Source: Hydrogenophaga sp. IBVHS2 (GTDB taxonomy: Bacteria > Pseudomonadota > Gammaproteobacteria > Burkholderiales > Burkholderiaceae_C). From it: 64,000 nucleotides of DNA. Positions 1 to 9,917 of this stretch are shown here, in pieces (the stretch's first letter is position 1; the number at the start of each line of letters is the position of its first letter). The position numbers were made by a program, and so were the translations under genes. The DNA lies in NCBI RefSeq assembly GCF_002127215.1, contig NZ_NFUT01000006.1, positions 163,347 through 227,346 of the forward strand, in the 5' to 3' direction. The notes below the pieces were generated by a model. It did no database searches. It had not been told where the DNA came from and saw only the letters and a list, made by a program, of their open reading frames with translations.

Positions 1-348
1 CTGCTCAACATCGAGGGCCTGGGCCGCGATCTGGACCCCGATCTGGACCTGTGGAGCACCGCCAAGCCCTTCCTGGAGCAGTGGATGCTGGAGCAGGTCG
101 GCCCGCAGCGCCTGCTGGCCCAGCTCAAGGCCGAGGCGCCGCAGTACGCCAAGCTGCTGCCCGCCATCCCGCGCCTGCTGCACGACTACCTCAAGCACCG
201 GCCGGATGATCTCCGGCGCGACATCGACGCGCTGGTGACGGAATCCCGCCGCACCCACCGGCTGCTGCAGACCCTGATCTACGGGGGCGTGGGCTTCGTG
301 CTGGGACTGATCGCCATGCAGATCGTCCTGCGCATTCGGCTGTTCTGA
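1..348 (+). CDS. ubiB: UbiB-type ubiquinone biosynthesis factor (3' end only)
   Basis: Only the last 115 codons are inside the window; the reading frame is open from base 1. The fragment starts with [13 protein letters not shown], runs through a charged helical stretch and ends with one hydrophobic segment (roughly the last 25 residues, [16 protein letters not shown]) followed by RLF. This matches the C-terminus of UbiB, an atypical ABC1/ADCK-family kinase-like ATPase needed for aerobic ubiquinone synthesis and anchored to the inner membrane by C-terminal helices. The kinase core lies upstream and cannot be checked here. The position in front of an FmdB-like gene, DUF502 and aspS is a common Burkholderiales order and supports the call. 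Confidence 0.85.
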   Translation: MLNIEGLGRDLDPDLDLWSTAKPFLEQWMLEQVGPQRLLAQLKAEAPQYAKLLPAIPRLLHDYLKHRPDDLRRDIDALVTESRRTHRLLQTLIYGGVGFVLGLIAMQIVLRIRLF

Positions 349-386
349 CGCCCGGGCCGTGTCCCACGCCCATCGGGGCGCGAATT

Positions 387-392
387 TATAAT
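387..392 (+). promoter_or_regulatory. Possible -10 element (TATAAT) upstream of the fmdB-like gene
   Basis: A perfect TATAAT lies in the 113-base gap between ubiB and the zinc ribbon gene, about 70 bases before its start. There is no recognisable -35 hexamer at 16-18 bases, so this is a weak prediction based on the -10 alone. Confidence 0.35.
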
Positions 393-461
393 GGCCGGTT
401 TTGGTCTGCACGCCCCCTGTGCGGGGCGTGCGGTTGTTTCACAGGTACCTTCTGTTCTGCC

Positions 462-770
462 ATGCCGATCTATGCCTACAAGTGCGAGTCCTGCGGCCAT
501 GCCAAGGACGTCCTGCAGAAAATCTCCGATCAGCCGCTGAATGACTGCCCGTCCTGCGGCCAGCCCACCTTCCGCAAGCAGCTCACCGCTGCCGGCTTCC
601 AGCTCAAGGGATCGGGCTGGTACGTGACCGACTTCCGGGGTGGCAACAACGGCGCCACCGGCGCGCCGGCCCCGGCCACCGACAGCGCGGCGGCCGCAGC
701 CCCGGCCCCGGCGGCTGCACCGGCGGCGGCCAGTCCGGCCCCCGCTCCTGCGCCCTCCACCCCGACCTGA
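462..770 (+). CDS. FmdB-family zinc ribbon protein
   Basis: A 102-residue protein beginning MPIYAYKCESCG. Two CxxC knuckles (Cys8/Cys11 and Cys29/Cys32) make the small zinc ribbon that defines the FmdB/CxxC_CXXC_SSSS family, often labelled a putative regulatory protein; its actual target is not known. After about residue 65 the protein turns into a low-complexity Ala/Pro tail, which is probably disordered and not conserved. The start is the only one that keeps the family's N-terminal MPxYxYxC signature. Its stop lies 9 bases before the DUF502 gene, so the two are very likely co-transcribed, and this pair in front of aspS is common in Burkholderiales. Family assignment is firm; function is open. 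Confidence 0.85.
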   Translation: MPIYAYKCESCGHAKDVLQKISDQPLNDCPSCGQPTFRKQLTAAGFQLKGSGWYVTDFRGGNNGATGAPAPATDSAAAAAPAPAAAPAAASPAPAPAPSTPT

Positions 771-779
771 GCACGCCGC

Positions 780-1454
780 ATGCCCTCCCTGCGCAAGTGG
801 CTGCTGTCGGGACTGCTGGTCCTGGTGCCCCTGATCATCACCCTGTGGGTGCTGGACTGGGTGGTCGGCACGCTCGACCAGACGCTGCGCATCCTGCCCA
901 CCCACTGGCATCCGGACCAGGTCCTGGGCGTGCACATCCCGGGCCTGGGCGTGGTGTTCGCGCTGGCCGTGGTGCTGACCATCGGCGCGCTGGCGTCCAA
1001 CATCATCGGCAACCGGCTGGTGAACTGGTGGCATGCGCTGCTGCACCGGATTCCGGTGGTGCGCTCCATCTATTCGGGCGTCAAGCAGGTGTCGGACACG
1101 CTGTTCTCGGAGAAGGGCAATGCCTTCCGCAAGGCGGTGCTGGTGCGCTGGCCGCACGAGGGCATGTGGACCATTGCCTTCCTCACCGGCAGCCCGGCCG
1201 GTCAGGTGCTGTCGACTCTGCGCGATCAGCCCGGTGCCCGGGCCGGCGACGAGGCCTTCATCAGCGTCTTCGTGCCCACCACACCCAACCCCACCGGCGG
1301 CTACTTCGTCATGGTGCGCCAGCGCGACTGCGTGGAGCTGGCCATGACGGTGGATGAAGCCCTGACCTACATCGTCTCCATGGGCGTCATCGTCCCGGGC
1401 AGCGGTCGCGGCAACGCGCCGCCTGCCGTGCTGCCCGCCATCCCCAAACCTTGA
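780..1454 (+). CDS. DUF502 family inner-membrane protein
   Basis: A 224-residue protein with two N-terminal hydrophobic segments (about residues 8-28, LLSGLLVLVPLIITLWVL, and 60-80, GVVFALAVVLTIGALASN) followed by a soluble domain. The segment from about residue 93 (RIPVVRSIYSGVKQVSD) and the later PTTPNPTGGYF motif are the signatures of DUF502. The role is unknown; plant relatives (COV proteins) are membrane proteins linked to vascular patterning, which says little about bacteria. It sits between the FmdB-like gene (9-base gap) and aspS (45-base gap), a conserved order in betaproteobacteria. Confidence 0.88.
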   Translation: MPSLRKWLLSGLLVLVPLIITLWVLDWVVGTLDQTLRILPTHWHPDQVLGVHIPGLGVVFALAVVLTIGALASNIIGNRLVNWWHALLHRIPVVRSIYSGVKQVSDTLFSEKGNAFRKAVLVRWPHEGMWTIAFLTGSPAGQVLSTLRDQPGARAGDEAFISVFVPTTPNPTGGYFVMVRQRDCVELAMTVDEALTYIVSMGVIVPGSGRGNAPPAVLPAIPKP

Positions 1455-1458
1455 AAAC

Positions 1459-1475
1459 CGGGCGGCTGCCGCCCG
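1459..1475. other. Hairpin between DUF502 and aspS
   Basis: A perfect 7-base stem (CGGGCGG / CCGCCCG) with a 3-base loop lies directly after the DUF502 stop. No T-run follows, so it is not a classical intrinsic terminator; it may stabilise the upstream mRNA end or be incidental. Confidence 0.35.
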
Positions 1476-1499
1476 ATCCCTCTGCGAAAGAAGCTCCAC

Positions 1500-3302
<1,803 letters not shown>

Positions 3303-3320
3303 TCCCCGCAGGGCGGAGCC

Positions 3321-3806
3321 GTGAGCGAGCCGGTCCGCCCGTTCAAGGTGCCCTACAAGGTGCCTTTGTCGGTGCTGGTGGTGATCCACACACCGGCGCT
3401 CGACGTGCTGCTGATCGAGCGGGCCGACGTGCCGGGTTTCTGGCAGTCGGTCACCGGCGCCAAGGACCACCCCGACGAGCCCTGGGCGGCCACCGCGGCG
3501 CGCGAGGTGCTGGAGGAAACCGGCATCGACGTGCAGGCGCCGGGTCATGTGCTGACCGACTGGGCCCTTGAGAACGTGTACGAGATCTACCCGGGCTGGC
3601 GCCACCGCTATGCCCCGGGCGTGACCCACAACACCGAGCGACTGTTCGGCCTGTGTGTGCCGCAGGCCCGCCCGGTGACGCTCAGTCCGCGCGAGCACTG
3701 CAACCAAGTCTGGCTGCCCTGGACCGAGGCGGCCGACCGGTGTTATTCGCCTTCCAATGCCGAGGCGGTGCTGCAGCTAGCGCGTCGCCGTGCGGCTGGA
3801 GGCTGA
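3321..3806 (+). CDS. nudB: Dihydroneopterin triphosphate diphosphatase (Nudix hydrolase)
   Basis: A 161-residue Nudix protein. The GTG start at 3321 gives MSEPVRPFKVPYKVPLSVLVVIHT, the expected beta-strand entry. The Nudix box begins at VTGAKDHPDEP and ends AREVLEETGI, with the glutamates that bind Mg2+; the loop between the Gly and first Glu is one residue longer than in the E. coli enzyme. NudB removes pyrophosphate from dihydroneopterin triphosphate, the product of GTP cyclohydrolase I, in folate synthesis; folE lies 5.4 kb downstream. Position immediately after aspS (18-base gap) is typical. The last 30 bases overlap the convergent gene on the minus strand. The assignment to NudB rather than another Nudix hydrolase rests on overall resemblance and context. 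Confidence 0.85.
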   Translation: MSEPVRPFKVPYKVPLSVLVVIHTPALDVLLIERADVPGFWQSVTGAKDHPDEPWAATAAREVLEETGIDVQAPGHVLTDWALENVYEIYPGWRHRYAPGVTHNTERLFGLCVPQARPVTLSPREHCNQVWLPWTEAADRCYSPSNAEAVLQLARRRAAGG

Positions 3807-4208
3807 ACGCAGCCGGCGCTGCAGGCTGCGCAGCCGAAGCCAGTGCCGGCGCCGGGTGGATTCGGCCGCATCGGGCTGACTCAGCACCATCTCCAGCAGA
3901 CGCTGGTACAGGTTCACCAGCCACCGCAGGCCGGAGATGTCGTCCCGCGGCGCATGGGCCAGCCGCGTTTCGATGTCGTCGAGCATGAGGGTGGAGGAGG
4001 GCGACGCACCGTCGCCGTCGGGTTCGGCGGGTCGGGGCGGTGTCAGCCGCCAGCGCGCAGCCTGCTCCTGCCCCGTCTGCGGTGCCCGCCGGCTCTGCGA
4101 GCAGAGTTCGAGGTCGGCCTGCGGGGGGCGTGGCTCCACCGCGTGCAGCAGGTCCCGGGAGCGGGGTGGGTCCGGGTCGACCGGATGCAGGACGGGATCG
4201 AGGGGCAT
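3777..4208 (-). CDS. Hypothetical protein, 143 residues
   Basis: Not recognised as a named family. The start ATG at 4208 is preceded by GGAGGTCTTC, a near-perfect ribosome binding site at correct spacing, which is the main reason to accept it as a gene. The N-terminal half is Pro/Arg rich and probably disordered; the C-terminal half is more ordered-looking (LMLDDIETRLAHAP, then GLRWLVNLYQRLLEMVLS) and ends in a basic stretch. The predicted charge pattern suggests a small nucleic-acid- or membrane-associated protein, but that is a guess. It converges on nudB with a 30-base tail-to-tail overlap and diverges from the EEP-family gene at 4302. Confidence 0.6.
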   Translation of the reverse strand: MPLDPVLHPVDPDPPRSRDLLHAVEPRPPQADLELCSQSRRAPQTGQEQAARWRLTPPRPAEPDGDGASPSSTLMLDDIETRLAHAPRDDISGLRWLVNLYQRLLEMVLSQPDAAESTRRRHWLRLRSLQRRLRSASSRTATR

Positions 4209-4301
4209 GAAGACCTCCGGTTGCTGTGATGCCTCTGAGTGACCCCGCGTGCTTCGCCATGTCCTGAAGCTTCCGTGACGTTTGGATGGCATCATCCGCC
4301 C

Positions 4302-5030
4302 ATGACCGTGCTGCGCGTGGCCACCTACAACATCCACAAGGGCGTCCAGGGCCTGGGGCCGGCGCGCCGGCTGGAAATCCACAACCTGGCGCACGCGGTG
4401 GAGCAGTTCGACGCCGACATCGTGTGCCTGCAGGAGGTGCGCAGCCACCACCGCAAGCTGGAGAAGCACTTCACCCGCTGGCCCGATCTGGACCAGGCCG
4501 GCTACCTCTCTCCGGAGGGCTACGAATCGGTCTACTGCACCAATGCGGTGACCCGGCATGGCGAGCACGGCAACGCGGTGCTGTCGCGATGGCCGGTCGT
4601 CTCCAGCGGCCATGCCGATGTGTCCGACCACCGGTTCGAGCAGAGGGGGCTGCTGCATGTGAGCGTGCTGGTGGACGGCATCGAGGTGCATGTGGTGGTG
4701 GTGCATCTGGGCCTGATCCACGCCAGCCGCGAGCGACAGGTGGCGCGGCTCGGTGCGTTCATCGAACGCGAGGTGCCGGCCGACACCCCGCTGGTGGTGG
4801 CCGGCGACTTCAACGACTGGGGCGCGCGCCTGCTGCGGCCCATGGATGCGCTGGGCCTCAAGACCTTCGAGGGCATCCGCCTGCCCACCTTCCCGGCGCG
4901 GCTGCCGCTGCTGCACCTGGACCGCATCTACGCACGGGGGCTGCGCCCCCTGTCGGCCCACGTGCCGCATGGCAAGGCCTGGGCCCGCATGTCCGATCAC
5001 CTGCCGCTGATTGCCGAGCTGGCGCTGTGA
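4302..5030 (+). CDS. Endonuclease/exonuclease/phosphatase family protein
   Basis: A 242-residue protein of the DNase I-like (EEP) fold. Visible active-site blocks in order: TYNIHKG (about residue 8), the metal-binding glutamate in CLQEVRSH (about 42), GDFNDW (about 168), DRIYARG (about 207) and the catalytic SDHLPL near the end. All core residues are present, so it should be an active Mg2+-dependent phosphodiesterase or phosphatase; the substrate cannot be told from sequence. An upstream in-frame ATG at 4239 would add 21 poorly coding residues, so MTVLRVATYNIH at 4302 is preferred. It overlaps clsB by four bases (GTGA), and the EEP-clsB pair is frequent in Burkholderiales, pointing to a link with membrane phospholipid metabolism. 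Confidence 0.85.
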   Translation: MTVLRVATYNIHKGVQGLGPARRLEIHNLAHAVEQFDADIVCLQEVRSHHRKLEKHFTRWPDLDQAGYLSPEGYESVYCTNAVTRHGEHGNAVLSRWPVVSSGHADVSDHRFEQRGLLHVSVLVDGIEVHVVVVHLGLIHASRERQVARLGAFIEREVPADTPLVVAGDFNDWGARLLRPMDALGLKTFEGIRLPTFPARLPLLHLDRIYARGLRPLSAHVPHGKAWARMSDHLPLIAELAL

Positions 5031-6298
5031 GCCGTCTGCCAGGTCAGCTCCGGTCCGGCCACCAGTTGCTGCTGCTGCAGAACGGGGCCGAATTCTTTCC
5101 CGCCCTGATCGAGGCCATGGACGCGGCGCAGCAGGTGGTGCACCTGGAAACCTACATCTTCGAGTTCGCCGGCGATGCCCTGCGGGTGGCGGAGGCGCTG
5201 GAGCGGGCCGCGCTGCGCGGCGTGGCGGTGCGCCTGGTGATCGACGGAGCGGGCACCCCCCAGGTACCGGCGGAATGGCAGGCACGGTTCGCCAGGGCCG
5301 GTGTGGTGCTTCGCCTGTATGCGCCGCTGGGCCGGCTGGGTCTGCTGATTCCGAGTCGCTGGCGGCGGCTGCACCGCAAGCTGTGCGTGGTGGACGGCAC
5401 GGTGGGCTTCTGCGGCGGGATCAACCTGATCGACGACCACGACGATGTGGCCCTGGGTCGGCTGTCCGCCCCGCGCCTGGATTTCAGCCTGCGCGTGGCC
5501 GGACCGCTGGTGGCCGACATGGTCGACACCATGGAGACCCTGTGGTGGCGCCTGCAGGCCGCGCGCAGCGCCCGTCAGCGCGAGTTCAAGGCGGCCTGGG
5601 AGGCCCTGCGCGAATCGCGTCCGGTGGGTGACTTCTCCCAGCTGCTGCAGAAGATCGAGCGTCATGCCGATCCGGCCCTGCGGCTGTTCGACGACACCCA
5701 GACCCCGCCGGTGGTGGCCGAAGGCGCCCGCGCCGCCCTGCTGCTGCGCGACAACGTCGGCCATCGGCATGACATCGAGCGGGCCTACCTCAAGGCCATC
5801 GGCGAGGCGCGGCAGGAAATCATCCTGGCCAACGCCTACTTCATTCCGGGGCGGCGGGTGCGCAAGGCGCTGCTGATGGCGGCGCAGCGGGGGGTGCGGG
5901 TGCGGCTGCTGCTGCAGGGCAAGTACGAGCACTTCCTGCAGTACCGCGCCGCCCGGCCGGTGTATGCGCGGCTGGTGGCGGCCGGCATCGAGATCCATGA
6001 ATACGCGCCCAGCGCCCTGCATGCCAAGGTGGCGGTGGTGGACAGCCGCTGGGCCACGGTCGGTTCGACCAACCTGGACCCGTTGTCGTTGCTGCTGGCG
6101 CGCGAAGCCAACGTCATGACCACCGACCGGGTCTTCTCGGCCCGTCTGCGCGACGCCCTGCATGCCATCCTGACCAGTTCCGGCCAGGCCATCGACCGTG
6201 CCAGCCTTCAGGGCCGGCCCTGGACGCAGCGCCTGCTCGACCGCATGGCCTTCGGCATCATGCGCACGGTGCTGTTCATCACCGGGCACCGCTACTGA
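5027..6298 (+). CDS. clsB: Cardiolipin synthase B-type phospholipase D protein
   Basis: A 423-residue PLD-superfamily phosphatidyltransferase that makes cardiolipin or related phospholipids at the inner membrane. Two HxKxxxxD catalytic motifs are present: HRKLCVVD with His at about residue 116 and HAKVAVVD at about residue 332, each followed by the usual GFCGGIN / TVGSTN block. There are no long N-terminal membrane helices, which separates ClsB from ClsA. The start is the GTG at 5027 that overlaps the stop of the preceding gene; it is the first start compatible with the family N-terminus (GHQLLLLQNGAEFF). The stop overlaps the ATG of the exonuclease gene by one base, so translation of the whole series is probably coupled. 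Confidence 0.9.
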   Translation: MSRLPGQLRSGHQLLLLQNGAEFFPALIEAMDAAQQVVHLETYIFEFAGDALRVAEALERAALRGVAVRLVIDGAGTPQVPAEWQARFARAGVVLRLYAPLGRLGLLIPSRWRRLHRKLCVVDGTVGFCGGINLIDDHDDVALGRLSAPRLDFSLRVAGPLVADMVDTMETLWWRLQAARSARQREFKAAWEALRESRPVGDFSQLLQKIERHADPALRLFDDTQTPPVVAEGARAALLLRDNVGHRHDIERAYLKAIGEARQEIILANAYFIPGRRVRKALLMAAQRGVRVRLLLQGKYEHFLQYRAARPVYARLVAAGIEIHEYAPSALHAKVAVVDSRWATVGSTNLDPLSLLLAREANVMTTDRVFSARLRDALHAILTSSGQAIDRASLQGRPWTQRLLDRMAFGIMRTVLFITGHRY

Positions 6299-7365
6299 TG
6301 ACCGGGGACCTGATCGTTCAGCGGCCCGAGGGCCTGTACTGCCCGCCGGGGGATTTCTACATCGATCCCTGGCGCCGCGTGGAGCGGGCCGTCATCACCC
6401 ACGCCCATGCCGACCACGCTCGGCCGGGCCATGCCCATTACCTGGCCACGGCCGTGTCCGAGGGGTTGCTGCGCGCCCGGCTGGGGCAGGGCATCACCCT
6501 GCAGGGGCTGGCCTATGGCGAGGCGGTGGAGCACAACGGGGTGCGCATCTCGCTGCACCCCGCCGGCCATGTGCTGGGCTCGGCGCAGGTGCGCATCGAA
6601 CACGGCGGACAGGTGTGGGTGGCCAGCGGCGACTACCGCACCACGCCGTCCGGGGCGCTGCCCGACCGCACCTGCACGCCCTTCGAGCCGGTGCGCTGCG
6701 ATGTGTTCATCACCGAGTCGACCTTCGGCCTGCCGGTCTACCGCTGGCGGCCGGACGGCGAGATCTTTGCCGGCATCAACGCCTGGTGGGCGGCCAATGC
6801 CGATGCCGGCCGGGCCAGCGTGCTGGTCTGCTACAGCCTGGGCAAGGCCCAGCGGTTGCTGGCCCACCTGGATGCCGGCATCGGCCCCATCGTCTGCCAC
6901 GGCGCGGTGGAGCCCATCAACCGGGGCTACCGGGCCGCCGGCGTCAACCTGCCCGAGACGCTGATGGTCAGCGAGGTGCCCGACAAGGCCCTGCTGCGCC
7001 GTGCGCTGGTGCTGTGCCCGGGCAGCGCCCTGGGCTCGCCGTGGATCCGTCGCTTCGGCGATTTCAGCGATGCCTTTGCCAGCGGCTGGATGCAGGTGCG
7101 GGGTCAGCGCCGGCGCGGTGGCCACGACCGGGGCTTCGTGCTGTCCGACCACGCCGACTGGCCGGGCCTGCTGCAGGCCATCGGCGGCACCGGCGCCGAG
7201 CGCGTCATCGTCACCCACGGCCAGGTGCCGGTGCTGGTGCGCTACCTGCAGGAGCAGGGCCTGCAGGCCGAGGCCTTCGAGACCGAGTACGGCGACGAAC
7301 ACGAGACGCGCGCCGAAACCGGCGCCGAAGCCGCGGTCGAGACCCCGGTCGGGGGGGCGGCGTGA
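6298..7365 (+). CDS. Ligase-associated DNA exonuclease (metallo-beta-lactamase fold)
   Basis: A 355-residue member of the beta-CASP/MBL nucleases known as the ligase-associated exonuclease (Exo in the Lhr-Lig-Exo-MPE DNA repair clusters). The zinc-binding HxHxDH motif is intact (His35, His37, Asp39, His40: THAHADHARPGH). Further signatures are HPAGHVLGSAQ, the GDYRTT strand and the C-terminal DHADWPGLL and THGQ segments. The gene overlaps the DNA ligase by four bases (GTGA), so the two are translationally coupled, as expected for a functional pair. The acidic, Glu/Ala-rich tail after about residue 325 looks disordered. Family membership is well supported; the role in repair is from studies of relatives. 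Confidence 0.9.
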   Translation: MTGDLIVQRPEGLYCPPGDFYIDPWRRVERAVITHAHADHARPGHAHYLATAVSEGLLRARLGQGITLQGLAYGEAVEHNGVRISLHPAGHVLGSAQVRIEHGGQVWVASGDYRTTPSGALPDRTCTPFEPVRCDVFITESTFGLPVYRWRPDGEIFAGINAWWAANADAGRASVLVCYSLGKAQRLLAHLDAGIGPIVCHGAVEPINRGYRAAGVNLPETLMVSEVPDKALLRRALVLCPGSALGSPWIRRFGDFSDAFASGWMQVRGQRRRGGHDRGFVLSDHADWPGLLQAIGGTGAERVIVTHGQVPVLVRYLQEQGLQAEAFETEYGDEHETRAETGAEAAVETPVGGAA

Positions 7366-9113
7366 AGGACTTTGCCGACCTGTATGCCGAGCTCGATGCC
7401 ACCACCTCCACCCAGGCCAAGGTGGCGGCGCTGGTGCGGCACTTCGCCCGGGTGGGTCCGGCCGATGCGGCCTGGGCCGCCTACTTCCTCTCCGGCGGCA
7501 AGCCGCGGCAGCTGATCCGCACTGCCCAGCTGCGCGCCCTGGCCACCGAGGCCGCCGGCCTGCCGGACTGGCTGTTCGAGGCCTCTTACCAGGCGGTGGG
7601 CGATCTGGCTGAAACCATCGCGCTGGTGCTGCCACCGCCCGACGGCACGGCCGGCGAGGCCCTGGGCCTGGCCGACTGGATGGCGCAGCGCCTGCTGCCG
7701 CTGCGCGGCCAGGACGAGGCGGCGGTGGCCGCGCAGCTGCGGGCCTGGTGGCGCGAGCTCGGACCGTTGTCGCGCTTCCTGCTCATCAAGCTGGTGGGCG
7801 GCGGTTTCCGGGTGGGGGTGAGCAAGCTGCTGGTGCAGCGGGCCGTGGCCGAGCACGCCGGCCTGGATCCCAAGCTGGTGGCGGCCCGCATGATGGGCTA
7901 CACCGATGGCCGACGCCTGCCCCAGGCCGAAGACTGGCAGCGCATCACCGCCCTGACCGATGCCGACGGGCCTGCCGGGCCGACCGATGCCGCCCCGAGC
8001 CAGCCCTACCCGTTCTTTCTGGCGCAGCCGCTTCAGGACGAGCCGTCTGCCGTGCTCGGGGTCGCCACCGACTGGCGGGCCGAATGGAAGTTCGACGGCA
8101 TCCGGGGGCAGATCGTGCGGCGTGGCGGCCAGACCTGGGTCTGGTCGCGCGGCGAGGAGCTCATGACCGACCGCTTCCCCGAGCTGCAGGCCCTGGCCGC
8201 CGGCTGGCCGGACGGCACGGTGGTCGATGGCGAGATCGTGGTCTGGGACGAATCCCTGCCGCCGCTGCCGGGCATCGACCGGCCCGGCCGTCCGGCCGGT
8301 TTTGCCGTGCTGCAGCAGCGCATCGGCCGACAGAAGCTGACCGCGTCGGTTCTGGCCAGGGCGCCGGTGGGCTTTGTGGCCTACGACCTGCTGGAGCAGG
8401 GCGGCGTGGACCTGCGTGGTGAACCGCTGGACCTGCGCCGGGAGCGGCTGCAGGACCTGGCCGCCGCAGTGGCACCGCGCCTGTGGCTGTCGCCGCTGCA
8501 CCGCGCCGACGACTGGGCCACGCTGGCCCGGCGGCGCGAACAGTCGCGCGACCTGGGCGTGGAAGGCCTGATGCTCAAGCACCGCGCCAGCACCTACGGC
8601 GTGGGCCGCCACAAGCAGACCGAGGGCGACCAGGCCCTGGGCTGGTGGAAATGGAAGATCGATCCGCTGACGGTGGATGGCGTGCTCATCTATGCCCAGG
8701 CCGGCCACGGCCGCCGCGCCTCGGTCTACACCGACTACACCTTTGCCGTGTGGAACCGCCCGCCGCGCGATGCCGCCGAGGCGCAGGCGGTGGTCGAGGC
8801 CATTGCCGCGCGCCAGCCGCCCGCCCCCGACGGCCTGCAGCTGGTGGCCTTCACCAAGGCCTATTCGGGCCTGACCGACGAGGTGTTCAAGGCGGTCGAC
8901 GCGGTCATCCGCAAGACCACGCTGGAGAAGTTCGGTCCGGTGCGCAGCGTGCGGCCCACACTGGTGTTCGAGCTGGCCTTCGAGGGCATCGCGCGCAGCA
9001 GCCGCCACAAGAGCGGCGTGGCGCTGCGCTTTCCGCGCATGCTGCGGCTGCGCACCGACAAGCCGCTGCACGAGGCCGGCACCCTGCCCGAGCTCGAATC
9101 CTTGCTGCGCTGA
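7362..9113 (+). CDS. ATP-dependent DNA ligase, repair cluster type
   Basis: A 583-residue ATP-dependent ligase of the type named cisplatin-damage-response ligase, not the NAD+-dependent replicative LigA. An N-terminal helical DNA-binding domain (residues ~1-200) is followed by the adenylation domain with nucleophile Lys243 in EWKFDGIRG, motif III-like DGEIVVWD, motif IV VEGLMLKH and motif V WWKWKIDP, then an OB domain (VDGVLIYAQAGHGRR). All expected catalytic residues are seen. The GTG start at 7362 overlaps the exonuclease stop; no later start keeps the N-terminal domain. In other bacteria this ligase is clustered with the exonuclease, an Lhr-type helicase and a metallophosphoesterase; here the helicase is 4.9 kb downstream and the phosphoesterase is not in the window. 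Confidence 0.93.
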   Translation: MKDFADLYAELDATTSTQAKVAALVRHFARVGPADAAWAAYFLSGGKPRQLIRTAQLRALATEAAGLPDWLFEASYQAVGDLAETIALVLPPPDGTAGEALGLADWMAQRLLPLRGQDEAAVAAQLRAWWRELGPLSRFLLIKLVGGGFRVGVSKLLVQRAVAEHAGLDPKLVAARMMGYTDGRRLPQAEDWQRITALTDADGPAGPTDAAPSQPYPFFLAQPLQDEPSAVLGVATDWRAEWKFDGIRGQIVRRGGQTWVWSRGEELMTDRFPELQALAAGWPDGTVVDGEIVVWDESLPPLPGIDRPGRPAGFAVLQQRIGRQKLTASVLARAPVGFVAYDLLEQGGVDLRGEPLDLRRERLQDLAAAVAPRLWLSPLHRADDWATLARRREQSRDLGVEGLMLKHRASTYGVGRHKQTEGDQALGWWKWKIDPLTVDGVLIYAQAGHGRRASVYTDYTFAVWNRPPRDAAEAQAVVEAIAARQPPAPDGLQLVAFTKAYSGLTDEVFKAVDAVIRKTTLEKFGPVRSVRPTLVFELAFEGIARSSRHKSGVALRFPRMLRLRTDKPLHEAGTLPELESLLR

Positions 9114-9190
9114 GGGCATGCGGTCGTTGTCAAGATCCGGTACGGGGGGCGGTGTTAGCATGGCCCATGCTCATGAAAACTGGTGAAGCC

Positions 9191-9892
9191 ATGAACCCAG
9201 CTGCCCCCGAGGACGACCACGGCACGCCCGTGTCGGTCCGCATCCGCGAGCGCCTGAAGGCCGCCCGCCACCGCTTCCACTCCAACGACAACATTGCCGA
9301 CTTCATCGAACCCGGTGAACTCGAGAAGCTGCTCGACGAAGTCACCGTCAAGATGCAGGGCGTGCTCGAGTCGATGGTCATCGACACCGAGAACGACCAC
9401 AACACCGGCGAGACCGCCCGCCGAGTGGCCAAGATGTACCTCAAGGAGGTGTTCAACGGCCGCTACGTGAAGGGTCCGTCGGTCACCGAGTTCCCCAACG
9501 CCGAGCACCTCAACGAGCTGATGATCGTCGGCCCGATCACGGTGCGCAGCGCCTGCAGCCACCACTTCTGCCCGGTGATCGGCCGCATCTGGATCGGCGT
9601 GATGCCCAACGAGCACACCAACGTGATCGGCCTGTCCAAGTACGCCCGCCTGGCCGAATGGATCATGGGCCGGCCCCAGATCCAGGAAGAGGCCGTGGTG
9701 CAGCTGGCCGATCTGATCCAGGAAAAGACCCAACCCGACGGCCTGGCCATCGTCATGGAGGCCAGCCACTACTGCATGGCCTGGCGCGGGGTCAAGGACA
9801 TGGACAGCAAGATGATCAACTCGGTCATGCGCGGCGTGTTCCTCAAGGACCCCAACCTGCGCCGCGAATTCCTCTCGCTCATCCCGCGCTGA
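9191..9892 (+). CDS. folE: GTP cyclohydrolase I
   Basis: Converts GTP to 7,8-dihydroneopterin triphosphate, first step of tetrahydrofolate/pterin synthesis; the product is the substrate of the NudB-like enzyme at 3.3 kb. The conserved core is intact: NTGETARRVAKMY, the zinc-binding CSHHFCPVIGR, HTNVIGLSKYARL and the C-terminal EASHYCMAWRGV. The 233-residue length from ATG 9191 (preceded by GGTGAAG) fits; in-frame ATGs at 9167 and 9173 would add 8 or 6 residues and cannot be excluded, because a TAGCAT -10-like hexamer sits just before them. The zinc ligand cysteines are kept, so it is the Zn-dependent type IA enzyme. It is followed after 25 bases by a BLUF photoreceptor. Confidence 0.95.
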   Translation: MNPAAPEDDHGTPVSVRIRERLKAARHRFHSNDNIADFIEPGELEKLLDEVTVKMQGVLESMVIDTENDHNTGETARRVAKMYLKEVFNGRYVKGPSVTEFPNAEHLNELMIVGPITVRSACSHHFCPVIGRIWIGVMPNEHTNVIGLSKYARLAEWIMGRPQIQEEAVVQLADLIQEKTQPDGLAIVMEASHYCMAWRGVKDMDSKMINSVMRGVFLKDPNLRREFLSLIPR

Positions 9893-9917
9893 AGGCGCCC
9901 CTCTTCCGGAAGACACC

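Noticed and set aside
640..770. Ala/Pro-rich repeats in the FmdB-like tail (also in DUF3306, BoxA linker and the 113-residue protein) as possible DNA repeats
   Set aside because: Low-complexity linker coding in high-GC DNA, with no regular unit.
9167..9190. Extended N-terminus for folE from ATG 9167 or 9173
   Set aside because: No ribosome site, whereas ATG 9191 has GGTGAAG; kept as an alternative because of the -10-like hexamer in front.
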